Assembly: GCA_012270385.1 (NCBI GenBank)
Contig: JAAXIK010000274.1
Location: 1 to 52,810 of the forward strand
Direction: 5' to 3'
Length of the DNA stretch: 52,810 nucleotides
Source of the DNA: Rubripirellula sp.
GTDB lineage: Bacteria; Planctomycetota; Planctomycetia; Pirellulales; Pirellulaceae
Below are positions 41,849 through 51,334 of the stretch, piece after piece. The notes under the pieces were generated by a model. It was given only the letters and a program-made list of their open reading frames with translations. It had not been told where the DNA came from and searched no databases. The position numbers were made by a program, and so were the translations under genes. The first letter of the stretch is position 1, and every line of letters starts with the position of its first letter.

Positions 41849-42547
41849 TTAAGGGACTGGCTGTAGCGTGCCATCGACTAATTCTTTACGATCTTGAAGA
41901 GCATCGGCGAGGGCTTGGCTGTGGGTTACGGCGACTAGGATCGCGCCATGATCTTGAGGTAAGGAAGTGAGAAGCTCTGTCACTTGATCTGCAGTTTTTC
42001 GATCAAGGTTTCCTGTAGGTTCATCTGCTAAGATCAGGGTCGGATCCATCACCAAGGCCCGTGCGATAGCCACCCTTTCACGTTCACCTCCGGATAGAGC
42101 TTTCGGTAGATGAGTGAGTCGGTTTTCGAGACCAACCGATTCTAGCAATGCTTCTGCTCGATCCATTCTTTCACGACTAGGTTTTCCCTGAGCTAACGAA
42201 GGTACAAGAACGTTCTCGATCACATTGAGATGGGGAAGGAGGTGGTGGTCTTGGAAAATGAAGCCAATTTTTGCGTTTCGGAATTTGGAGAGCGCCAATT
42301 CGTCCAAGTCAAAGGGGTCAACTCCGTCGATTTGAATTGAGCCGGAATCAGGTCGATCCAATGTTCCCAAGAGATGAAGGAGAGTACTTTTGCCTGTACC
42401 GCTGGGTCCAAGAATAGCGAGCGAATTTCCAGCACTGAGTGAGAATGAAATATCGTTGAGAACCTCAATCGTACTGGAGGGCGTTTCGTACGACTTGGAA
42501 ACATGCTTGACTTCGACGGTTGCGACTTTGGTAGAGGTGGTATTCAT
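41849..42547 (-). CDS. ABC transporter ATP-binding protein (LolD/MacB-like)
   Basis: Walker A 'ILGPSGTGKSTLLHLLGTLDRPDSG', signature 'LSGGERERVAIARALV', Walker B 'LILADEPTGNLD'. Confidence 0.95.
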   Translation of the reverse strand: MNTTSTKVATVEVKHVSKSYETPSSTIEVLNDISFSLSAGNSLAILGPSGTGKSTLLHLLGTLDRPDSGSIQIDGVDPFDLDELALSKFRNAKIGFIFQDHHLLPHLNVIENVLVPSLAQGKPSRERMDRAEALLESVGLENRLTHLPKALSGGERERVAIARALVMDPTLILADEPTGNLDRKTADQVTELLTSLPQDHGAILVAVTHSQALADALQDRKELVDGTLQPVP

Positions 42548-42619
42548 AAGTGATCATTCTGCCTAACTCAGTGCAGCAAAAACGGTTTGGTTGAAGGATT
42601 CGGCCCCAGATCTTCTGCT

Positions 42620-43558
42620 TTAAGTATTACACAAAGCTAAGGTTCCAATTCCGTAGAAGGAATATTCCACATCCGCAGTCTGATCAAGCGCGAAGCCAAA
42701 AAAACCACCCTCGGGACCCTGCATCGATTGAGCGTATTTTTGCACGGCCTTCAGGTTGATTTCTTCAATCGCTTCGAGATCAAAGAGAGTGAGTGTTCCG
42801 GTGAAAGTACTTAACAGATCCGCGAAAGGAATACGCGTATTCGCTGTGAACCCTCCTTCATCGGATTGCATGTCGGCGAGAAATTCAATCGTTTGACGAT
42901 GCTCCTCCGGCTTTAGCCTGCCCAAGGCCTTGAGAGTACCGATTGCCGCCGCAGTCGGATTGACGCCCGCGCGCTTGGCGGCTCGGATTTCCAGAAAACC
43001 GCCTTCAGCATGTTGTTGATTTTCAAGGAAGGTAACAATGCTATCCATGTCCGGAACCGGAACCTCGATTAACTGATAGCACAGAACTGTCAGGAAGGTT
43101 TGGTAGGTGCTTCCCGCTCGCCCTTCAGGGGTTTTTGCGTATCCACCATCTGGTGTCCGAAGACTTTCTAACAGAGCTGCGACGTTGCTTCGCCAACTCA
43201 CTTGTTGTTGATCATCTTCGTCCGGTAGAACGACTTCACCAGCAGCCATTTCACATATTGCTGCCCCAAAGATCAATGAAATCATATCAATGATGGATTC
43301 GCGTTCATTCAGCCGGGCGCGGAGAAAAGATCCTGCTTTCTTGGCAATGTCGCCATCCAAGGCACCTGCTACCCATAACGCTCTCAAGGCGAACGCACTG
43401 TAATAAGGGTCGCAATCGCCTTCACGCCCCGCGTATCCTCCATTCTCGGATTGTTTAGCTCGAAGCCAAGAGACATGCTTCCCGAGAGTATTCTGCTCGA
43501 TGCCCGCGGCACCGAGTGCTAAACGCAGGGTCAGTTCATGAAGATAAGGAGCGCTCAC
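42620..43558 (-). CDS. Prenyltransferase/squalene-oxidase repeat protein (protein-prenyltransferase beta-subunit-like)
   Basis: Repeats 'QSENGGYAGREGDCDPYYSAFALRAL', 'RTPDGGYAKTPEGRAGSTYQTFL', 'QHAEGGFLE', 'QSDEGGFTANTRIPFADLLSTFTGTLTLFDL', 'QGPEGGFFGFALDQTADVEYSFYGIGTLAL'. GTG start overlapping the upstream TGA. Confidence 0.88.
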   Translation of the reverse strand: MSAPYLHELTLRLALGAAGIEQNTLGKHVSWLRAKQSENGGYAGREGDCDPYYSAFALRALWVAGALDGDIAKKAGSFLRARLNERESIIDMISLIFGAAICEMAAGEVVLPDEDDQQQVSWRSNVAALLESLRTPDGGYAKTPEGRAGSTYQTFLTVLCYQLIEVPVPDMDSIVTFLENQQHAEGGFLEIRAAKRAGVNPTAAAIGTLKALGRLKPEEHRQTIEFLADMQSDEGGFTANTRIPFADLLSTFTGTLTLFDLEAIEEINLKAVQKYAQSMQGPEGGFFGFALDQTADVEYSFYGIGTLALCNT

Positions 43559-44148
43559 GATGTGCCTGAAGGATTGAAGTACTGTGGCTCATTTCCTTCC
43601 TTCCATTTGATGTTACATCCCAAAGAGGGTTTTTGTTGCTCTGGGGCTTTGCCGCCCGCAATCACCGCGTCGATTGCCGTTCGCAAATCCTCTCCCGTTA
43701 CGGGTATGCCACTGTTCGGACGACTGCCGTCTAGCTGTCCTCGGTAAGCCAGCTGATGCTCCGAGTCAAAAAGATAGAAGTCAGGAGTGCAGGCAGCGCG
43801 ATAAGCTTGGGCCACACTCTGATCTTCATCATACAGATATGCAAATGGATATCCCCGCATCGCCTTCTCTTCTGCCATGGCAGCTGGAGAGTCATCAGGG
43901 TACTTCTCTGCGTCATTACTGCTGATGCCAACAACGGCAACACCTTGATCTGCATAATCATCTGCGAGCTGCTTCAGTTGATCAGCGACATGTTTTACGT
44001 ATGGGCAATGGTTGCACATGAAAATAATCAGTAGAGCTTTCGAATCCGCATAATCAGACAGACTTACGGAATTGCCCTCCGTGCTAGGTAGCGTAAAGCC
44101 AGGTGCTTTCGTGCCCAGAGGCAACATTGTGCTTTCGGTGCGAACCAT
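43555..44148 (-). CDS. Thioredoxin-like / AhpC-TSA family protein
   Basis: 'LPLGTKAPGFTLPSTEGNSVSLSDYADSKALLIIFMCNHCPYVKHVADQLKQLADDYADQGVAVVGISSND'. Start assigned to MVRTESTM. Confidence 0.9.
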   Translation of the reverse strand: MVRTESTMLPLGTKAPGFTLPSTEGNSVSLSDYADSKALLIIFMCNHCPYVKHVADQLKQLADDYADQGVAVVGISSNDAEKYPDDSPAAMAEEKAMRGYPFAYLYDEDQSVAQAYRAACTPDFYLFDSEHQLAYRGQLDGSRPNSGIPVTGEDLRTAIDAVIAGGKAPEQQKPSLGCNIKWKEGNEPQYFNPSGTS

Positions 44149-44290
44149 TCGTATCCTCGATGAAACAAAAAAAGACTTGCTTGATGAACGGCCTCCCGAC
44201 ATGGTGGGCCATCATGAGTTTTTGCATTTCATTCGATATGAAAAGCGGGTAGCTCAGACATTCATCAAAATGGAGATTGACGATAAACGT

Positions 44291-45115
44291 TTAGGATTGT
44301 GGTTTATTGACATGATCAAGCAGTCGGCCTGGGCTGCCCATGGCGTGGTAACCACCATCAACATGAAGGATCTCTCCGGTGACACCTTCACTTGCTTCGC
44401 TAAGCAGGAACGCTCCGGTCTTACCCACCTCCTCGTGACTTACATTTCTCCCCAGTGGAGCCATGTGTTCGTAGAGCGTGAGCATTTCCTCAACACCAGC
44501 AGCACGCCCCGCCAAGGTCCGAATGGGTCCCGCAGAGAGGGCATTGACGCGGACACCTTGTGGACCCATATCGTAGGCGAGGTATCTCACCGTGGCTTCA
44601 AGAGCTGCTTTACAGATACCCATGACGTTGTAGCCAGGAACACACTTTTCACCACCGAAGTAGGTCATCGTTGCGACAGCACCGCCCGGCTTCAGGATTG
44701 GCTTTGCTGCGGCTGTGCAGGCAAGGAGGGTGTACACACTCACATCCATTGCCAGTTTAAAACCATCGCGGCTTGTATGTACTGTGTCTCGAGAGAGATC
44801 ATCCCGATCAGCGAAAGCGATCGAGTGGAGTAAGAAATCAATCTGTCCAAATGTTTCTGCCGCGTGATCCATGACGCTCTGAATGTCCTCATCCTTTTGA
44901 GCGTCCATCGGAATGAGAAATTTCGCGTTCTCGTATTTGTCAGTGAGTTGTGCTACCCGGCGGCGGTTACGCTTCCTCTCATCATCCTCTCGATCGGGCA
45001 GATGCGTGAACCCACATTCTCCGCCAGCATCCATGATTTGCTTCGCGATTGCCCAAGCGATGGAATGATCATTGGCCACGCCAAGTACTAGACCCTTTTT
45101 GCCCTCAAATTGCAT
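44291..45115 (-). CDS. fabI: Enoyl-[acyl-carrier-protein] reductase (FabI-like SDR)
   Basis: 'FEGKKGLVLGVANDHSIAWAIAKQIMDAGGECGFTHL', 'DFLLHSIAFADRDDL', 'MTYFGGEKCVPGYNVMGICKAALEATVRYLAYDMGPQGVRVNALSAGPIRTLAGRA' (Y-x6-K). Confidence 0.95.
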   Translation of the reverse strand: MQFEGKKGLVLGVANDHSIAWAIAKQIMDAGGECGFTHLPDREDDERKRNRRRVAQLTDKYENAKFLIPMDAQKDEDIQSVMDHAAETFGQIDFLLHSIAFADRDDLSRDTVHTSRDGFKLAMDVSVYTLLACTAAAKPILKPGGAVATMTYFGGEKCVPGYNVMGICKAALEATVRYLAYDMGPQGVRVNALSAGPIRTLAGRAAGVEEMLTLYEHMAPLGRNVSHEEVGKTGAFLLSEASEGVTGEILHVDGGYHAMGSPGRLLDHVNKPQS

Positions 45116-45334
45116 CTTTTGTCTGTCCTGATAAGTATTTCGGAAATTCGCCTAGTGCCTCGTGGGACGGTGAGGCTCTCGTGTCAATTATGAAAGTCGT
45201 ACCGGATTCGGTGGTTTGCTGTCCACCGGGGTGCCTTCGGCCTATTATTCTAACGGTAGGCTCGATGTTATTGTTAGCCGTCTAGGTAAGCCACTTTCAG
45301 ATATCTATCGACACTGTTTTTCTGACCGTGAGAA

Positions 45335-47341
45335 ATGATTTTGGATACTGCAGATTCCCAAGGACCCGACGATTCGAAAGGTTTGAGTTTTTCGAGTCAA
45401 ATTCTACTCGCGATGCAGAAATCTCACTCTGAACAGGAGTTTCTCGCATTGGTCATGCCCCAACTCTGCAAGGATTTGGATCTCGATGCTATTGGATTGG
45501 TGCAGCAAATTCGTGGCCATTGGGTAACAAAGGACTGGGAGGGCGGGGAAATTTCGGCTCCGGAGACCTTAGTTCCTAGAGCTTTGGATCAAGCACAATC
45601 GGTTTCAGAAGGCGGTTGGTTGGCAATCCCCTTGGAAAATTCATCATGCTTTATCGACCTGTGGCGATCGAAGGGGATTCCCGTCTCTGCCGCTGCTTTC
45701 GTATTCCACCCACTCCGGGTTCCGTGGGAGGACCGATCGGTGAAGCAGATCACCCAAATGGAGGAACTCGTCCGAAACTTAAGTACCGCTTTGGGGCAAT
45801 TAAGATGGTCAGACCATTGCTCTAGACGACTCAGTCAGCTGACCGCAGTGGTCGAAGCCGCAGCGAATTGGCAACGACATGATGACGATCAGACACTACT
45901 TGAAGCGATTGCTGATGCTGCAACCCGCATTCTGGAATGCGATCGAGCGAGTATCTTTCTCTGGGACCGAAAACGAAAGAAGCTGGTGGGAAGACCCGCA
46001 CTGGGTGTTCCCGGCGGGATTTTGGAAGTTGATGATTCCGCCGGTGTAGTGGGTGAAGTCCTTCAAAGTGGATTACCGCAAATATGGAATCGAGGTAGCG
46101 ACGAGGAGTCTAGGGTTAACCGTCGCGTAGACGAGAGCCTCGAGTTCGAAACACACTCTCTGATTGCTGTTCCTATGTTCGATATGCGCAATCGGCTGAT
46201 TGGTGTTTTTGAAGCGATCAACCATGCGGAATTCTTGTTCGATGAATCACACGGATTGGTTTTAGCCGATCTTGCCAGTCATGCTTCCGCAGCTATCGAG
46301 TCCCATCAAGTAAGGTCGGAATTGACTGCAACACGCGACCGACTCATTGATGACGCAGCAGCAAAGTCACCCTTGATCGGCTCACATGAGAGTATGGTTT
46401 CTATCAAAGAGACAGCACGAAAAGTGGCTGGAACCGATTTAGGCGTCTTGATTCGTGGGGGGAATGGTACTGGGAAGGAAGTGTTGGCTCGGACGATCCA
46501 TTTTGAAAGTAATCGTCGGGCGGGGCCTTTTATCGCGGTTAACTGTGCCGCTTTGGTGGAATCCTTATTGGAAAGTGAATTATTCGGACACGAGAAGGGT
46601 TCATTCACGGATGCACAAGCCACGCGGGTTGGCAAATTCGAATTAGCAGACCGGGGAACGTTATTTTTGGATGAAGTGGGGGACATGAGCCCGGGTGGGC
46701 AAGCGAAATTGCTTAGGGTTCTAGAGGAGAAGGTGGTTGTGCGTGTCGGAGGCTCACAAACGATCCCCGTGGATGTTCGGGTGATCGCAGCCACTAACCA
46801 GCCTCTAGAAGAATTGATCGAAAAAAAGCTTTTCCGAGAGGATCTCTTTTTCCGACTTAACGTTGTCAATATGACGTTACCTGATCTCAGGCATCGAGGT
46901 GATGACATCCTGGTTCTGGCCGAACATTTTCTTTTGCAGTTCTGCTCGCAGATCGGACGGAAGGTGCCTGATTTCAAAAACACAGCTAAGCAAGCTTTAC
47001 TCGCTTACCCATGGCCAGGAAATATTCGTGAATTGAGAAACACGATAGAGCGTGTTGCATATCTCTGTTCAGAGGAGGAGATCGATGTTGAAGATCTGAT
47101 GATGAATCCATCCATGGATCTGACACCTTCCAAGGATCTTTTACCGATCGAAGGAACTCTCAATGAAGCGACTCGCTCCTTTCAGGTTCAGCATATCCGT
47201 CGAGCGATTGAACTGTGTGATGGTAAGATGACACAAGCGGCAAAGTTATTGGGACTGCATCGTTCGAATCTTTATCGAAAAATGCACCAGTTGGGTATGC
47301 CTGCAGGCGAGGAAGCATCCGATCCATCGGTAATGGATTAA
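45335..47341 (+). CDS. GAF-domain sigma-54-type (AAA+/Fis) transcriptional regulator with atypical GAFTGA loop
   Basis: GAF-like region 'AATRILECDRASIFLWDRKRKKLVGRPALG'; AAA+ 'IRGGNGTGKEVLARTIH', 'ELFGHEKGSFTDAQATRVGKFELADRGTLFLDEVGDM', 'WPGNIRELRNTIERV'; Fis HTH 'TQAAKLLGLHRSNLYRKMHQLG'. Confidence 0.95.
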   Translation: MILDTADSQGPDDSKGLSFSSQILLAMQKSHSEQEFLALVMPQLCKDLDLDAIGLVQQIRGHWVTKDWEGGEISAPETLVPRALDQAQSVSEGGWLAIPLENSSCFIDLWRSKGIPVSAAAFVFHPLRVPWEDRSVKQITQMEELVRNLSTALGQLRWSDHCSRRLSQLTAVVEAAANWQRHDDDQTLLEAIADAATRILECDRASIFLWDRKRKKLVGRPALGVPGGILEVDDSAGVVGEVLQSGLPQIWNRGSDEESRVNRRVDESLEFETHSLIAVPMFDMRNRLIGVFEAINHAEFLFDESHGLVLADLASHASAAIESHQVRSELTATRDRLIDDAAAKSPLIGSHESMVSIKETARKVAGTDLGVLIRGGNGTGKEVLARTIHFESNRRAGPFIAVNCAALVESLLESELFGHEKGSFTDAQATRVGKFELADRGTLFLDEVGDMSPGGQAKLLRVLEEKVVVRVGGSQTIPVDVRVIAATNQPLEELIEKKLFREDLFFRLNVVNMTLPDLRHRGDDILVLAEHFLLQFCSQIGRKVPDFKNTAKQALLAYPWPGNIRELRNTIERVAYLCSEEEIDVEDLMMNPSMDLTPSKDLLPIEGTLNEATRSFQVQHIRRAIELCDGKMTQAAKLLGLHRSNLYRKMHQLGMPAGEEASDPSVMD

Positions 47342-47357
47342 GAATTCACTCACCGCT

Positions 47358-48542
47358 TTAGCAACACCAGTGTCGAATCACTTTGCTGTAGGTTTTGGTC
47401 CCGTCCGCTAGTTGGTCTAACGCGATCCATTCATCGGTGGTGTGCGCTTGAGCAATATCGCCCGGGCCGAATACAACACGATGATTGAGTTCATGAAACT
47501 CTCCCCCGTCTGTTCCATAGCAAACTGTTCTAGGTTCAGAGTTGGCAAGATCCGAAAGTTTTTTTATGGTTGGATCATCAGAGTCAATCCACATTGGAGG
47601 ACCCTCTCCACAGGGTTCAATCTTCAAATCCAGCTCTTCAGCCAAACGATGGATTTCCTCACGCAGATCCGTACCATCAATTTCGGGCATGGGGCGATAG
47701 GAAACCCAGGCTGTGGATCGATCAGGCGTAATGTTGATCGCTGTACACTCGTCACTGACTCCGAAATTCCAGGAGAGTGTGGGAGGATCATATCTTGGAT
47801 CGTGGTACCTCGGATCCGCTTCGGTTCGCTCACCGATTTCGAGCAAACGCTGTAGAAACGGAACCATCTTTCGGTTGGCATTGATTCCGTCTCTGCTACT
47901 GCTGTGGGCAGCTTTTCCAATGCTTGTGATTCGGTATCCCACAATGCCTTTATGAGCATGAACGACTGACAAGCGAGTCGGTTCACCAATCAGTCCTAGA
48001 GGTTGATGGCTAATCAATTCGCGGTAAGAGTTCGAGTGTTGGACAAGGTGCTTTGCCCCCAAGAAACCCACTTCTTCGTCGGCGGTGCAAACAATCCAAA
48101 GCGGTCTTTTTTGGTGAGATCTATCTAAGGTTTCAGCGCAGGCCATCATCGTTGCCAGGCTACCTTTCATGTCACAAGATCCACGCCCGTAGAGTCGGTT
48201 ATTCAGGATTTTTGGCGAGAATGGGTCGCCATCAGGTCCGTTCCATCCTCGCGTTGGCACGACATCGGTGTGGCAAAAATAAGCTAAGCCATTTGTTGGT
48301 GAAGAAGAACGTTCAGCGTTTCCACTTGTCGGAGGAGATGCGGATACCGGATCCCGCTTGGCGACAATATTGACCTTCTCGACTCCCTGTCGATCCCGAT
48401 AATCCGTTTGTTCAATGGTGAAACCTAGGTCTTCGAGTTGATTACTCACCCAATCAGATATCTCACGGTTGCTAGTTGAGCTCACCGAGGGGAACTCAAT
48501 CAATCTCTGAAGGTAGGCAATCGAGGATTCAAAGGACGGCAT
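47358..48542 (-). CDS. argE: Acetylornithine deacetylase / M20 family peptidase
   Basis: 'YFCHTDVVPTRGWNGPDGDPFSPKILNNRLYGRGSCDMKGSLATMMA', 'CTADEEVGFLGAKHL', 'IGEPTRLSVVHAHKGIVGYRI', 'VVFGPGDIAQAHTTDEWI'. Confidence 0.93.
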   Translation of the reverse strand: MPSFESSIAYLQRLIEFPSVSSTSNREISDWVSNQLEDLGFTIEQTDYRDRQGVEKVNIVAKRDPVSASPPTSGNAERSSSPTNGLAYFCHTDVVPTRGWNGPDGDPFSPKILNNRLYGRGSCDMKGSLATMMACAETLDRSHQKRPLWIVCTADEEVGFLGAKHLVQHSNSYRELISHQPLGLIGEPTRLSVVHAHKGIVGYRITSIGKAAHSSSRDGINANRKMVPFLQRLLEIGERTEADPRYHDPRYDPPTLSWNFGVSDECTAINITPDRSTAWVSYRPMPEIDGTDLREEIHRLAEELDLKIEPCGEGPPMWIDSDDPTIKKLSDLANSEPRTVCYGTDGGEFHELNHRVVFGPGDIAQAHTTDEWIALDQLADGTKTYSKVIRHWCC

Positions 48543-48622
48543 GCGTGGTCTAGGTGATTAGGAGAATTGGATAGCTGCGAAATCAATTCGAGATCATTTC
48601 GGGGAGGCATTACCCTGCATCA

Positions 48623-50446
48623 TTATTCGTTTTCACTGAAAAGGGATTGGAGTGTGGATTCGATGTTTTCTTTGTCAGTACCATCCAGATCACTCTGTAT
48701 TTCCCGAATCCATTCTAATGCTTCATCACGTAGGCCATCATTCGTTTTTGGAGCAATGAACTGATAAACGGATTTGGCCGCTGTGCTGAACGTGTCTCCC
48801 GCAACTTCGAAGCGAGCTAGTTGATGAGCAAGTGCCCAAGGTAATTCATCAATGGTGTAGATCTAATTTTTAGCGGTATATCTAACAACAAATTGTTCCG
48901 GACTTTTTTCAACTACGATCCCCCGACAGTCACGTGTAACTTCAAAGTCATTTCCTATTTCAAGTTTGGAAATGGAATCAGTAATCGCAGTTCGATAGAA
49001 GATGGCTAAGTCAATGATCTGAAAAAGCTCCGTAGCTCGACTCATCTGCTCTTCTGACATTTCCTGATCCAGCATTCGATTTGCGATCAGGTTCATCTGA
49101 TTCCAATCCGCTGCTTGGATAGCTTGTGAAGCAGTTTGTAACACTTGCTCTGCTTTCTCCAGAACCTCATCACTGAGAGGTTCCGGTGAGGTTTCGTTGT
49201 CTGGAGTTTGTGGCTTGGTGAGGTCGGGTGCGGGTTGCATCTCCTCCTTCATCTCGTTGTTCGGTTCTTCCGATTCACCGCCTTGTTCCATGTTGGTGTC
49301 GGTGGGCGTTGTCGTCGGCTTTGGTTTTTGCTCTTCCTTCGTTTCAGGAATGGGATCGCTCAGTTTTTGTTCGCTGCCATTATTCTTCGTTTCTTTTGAA
49401 TCAGGCCCCAAGCTCCCCATGATGGGATCTTTTGGCTTAGCGGGAGGAGGTGCTTGTGGTTGATTTTGCACATCTTCTGGATTGGCTTCCTGATCTTCTG
49501 GTTTCGTGTTCACCGCAAAACCGTCATCAGATACCGTGATCACAACACCCGGCCTGTTGATAATGAAGAAGAGAACGACTCCCACGACTCCAAAGCAACA
49601 GATAGCGAAGATTGCGGGGACCAGCATCCCTGTTTTGGATCGTCGCCTCCGGTTGCCCTGAGGTCGCTTGACTAGCAACTCATCTTCGTTACTGATTGCT
49701 GGAATACTTTCTTCAAAGCTGGGAAGTGTGATGGTTTCTTGGTCAGGGGAATCAGGTATTTCAATGGAATCCGTAGGTTGTGACTGATTGGATTCAAGAG
49801 AGCTTAATAGATCAGAGGGTAACAGTGACTCATCAGAGGGAAGTAAGCTTTCTGATAAAAGTACATTCTGCTCGATTGCGGTTGTTTCTCCATTGGTAGA
49901 GTCTGACGAGTCGAGGTCATCGTTCGTTAGATGTGGAGGCGTTGGGAAGTCTGGAGGGCTAACAGGTACTGGAGGGCTAACAGGTACTGGAGGGCTAACA
50001 GGTACTGGGGGAGTAACTACTGCTGGGTCATCTTCTTCTTTCGACTGACCTTCTGACGCCTCACTCACCAGTACAAAATCCTCCAGCGGATTGGTGTCCG
50101 GTAGTAGGCCATAAAGTGGGTCATCCTCAGCGAGGCTTGTTGCAGTGAAATTGGACTTTGAAGAGCCTTCAGCAAAGCCCCCAACCGTTGTGAGTTGTGG
50201 TTGCTCCCTTTTAGAAGGATCCGACAAGATTTGTTTGGCATCCGTCGCGAGTCGAGCAGCCGCTTTCCATCTTTTCGGATTCGCTGTTTCTTTGCTCGCC
50301 TTCAGTTCCCTGATCACTTTACGCATTGTGGTCTGGATGACTTCTGGATCAGCTTCATCAGGCTTCAATCCGAAGACGTCGTACGCATTTGGCTTCAAGA
50401 CACCGTCTGGAATAGGCAAAAGATCGGAGAGAGGATGGGCCGACAT
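48623..50446 (-). CDS. Planctomycete-type membrane protein with degenerate J-like N-terminus, one TM helix and low-complexity linker; interrupted by in-frame TAG at 48863-48865
   Basis: 'NAYDVFGLKPDEADPEVIQTTMRKVIRELKAS', TM 'GMLVPAIFAICCFGVVGVVLFFIIN', C-terminal '…VVEKSPEQFVVRYTAKN*IYTIDELPWALAHQLARFEVAGDTFSTAAKSVYQFIAPKTNDGLRDEALEWIREIQSDLDGTDKENIESTLQSLFSENE' ending TAA. The ORF track ends it at 48863. Confidence 0.8.
49952..50005. repeat. Three perfect 18-bp tandem repeats (coding, VPVSPP)x3
   Basis: tggagggctaacaggtac at 49952-49969, 49970-49987 and 49988-50005. Confidence 0.97.
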
Positions 50447-50560
50447 GATGACTGGAGTGAGTGGTGAGAGTGAATTGAGGACGAGAGATTGATGTATCCT
50501 AGGACAAACAATAAGCGACAAAAATGACGATGTTGGGATAAAAAGGATCGAAATGATCAA

Positions 50561-51334
50561 TCAGGGTTTTCGTTTCGATAATTCCCATAACGCGTGGCAA
50601 ACAAGATTGGATTGAGGGAGGTGGGGAGATCTCAAATAGGGAGTGACCCATTCAGCGTCTCCCCCGGTGATCACGGTCCGTATATTTCCTGCGGCGATGG
50701 AATTCTGTTCCGCATACTGGTTGATCATGCCATCGATCGCGGATGCAAGTCCAAGAATCACACCGCTGCGAATGGCATCGCTGGTATTTTTACCTGGAAG
50801 TGAAATCGGTCCAGGCTTCGTCCATTTTACCTCTGGCAGCCGTTCCGTTCGCAACGCCAAAGACTCGGTCTGTAATTGTATTCCAGGTAGAACGCTCCCG
50901 CCGGCAAAATTTCCTTCAGAATCGATCCAGTCGATGGTCACTGCCGTCCCGAAGCTGACAACGATGAGGGGGGGGGCGAACAGGGTGGATGCCATAAAAC
51001 CACTCAACAAGCGATCAATTCCCAATTGATCTGGATGATCCACCGCCGTTGATAAGGGTACATCTTGGTGGCGAATCCGTTGGATGACAGGATCATCCTG
51101 ATTGTTTCCGATTGCAACCTCGAGAGTCTTTGAACGCTCCTGATTTACACTTGCAATGAGCCACTGCTTAGGTGTTGATCCAGTGATTACTTTGGGGAAT
51201 TGCGAAACGGATTGATGCCAATTCGTGTTTTGATAGACATAGGATTCAACAATCAGCTCGGTCTCCGACACAACCGCGACTTTGGCCGAGGTGTTCCCTA
51301 TATCAACAAAAGCGAGATCCTGATCTCGTTTCAC
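50561..51334 (-). CDS. coaX: Type III pantothenate kinase (GTG start)
   Basis: '[15 protein letters not shown]', '[15 protein letters not shown]', '[45 protein letters not shown]'. Start overlaps the obg stop. Confidence 0.92.
   Translation of the reverse strand: MKRDQDLAFVDIGNTSAKVAVVSETELIVESYVYQNTNWHQSVSQFPKVITGSTPKQWLIASVNQERSKTLEVAIGNNQDDPVIQRIRHQDVPLSTAVDHPDQLGIDRLLSGFMASTLFAPPLIVVSFGTAVTIDWIDSEGNFAGGSVLPGIQLQTESLALRTERLPEVKWTKPGPISLPGKNTSDAIRSGVILGLASAIDGMINQYAEQNSIAAGNIRTVITGGDAEWVTPYLRSPHLPQSNLVCHALWELSKRKP

Noticed and set aside
44072-44833. 253-aa plus-strand ORF
   Set aside because: Lies antisense to the thioredoxin-like gene and fabI, both with strong motifs; no recognisable domain.
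46306-46983. 225-aa minus-strand ORF
   Set aside because: Antisense to the AAA+ core of the sigma-54-type activator.
49952-50005. Short direct repeats considered as a CRISPR
   Set aside because: Units are contiguous with no spacers and lie in frame within a coding region.
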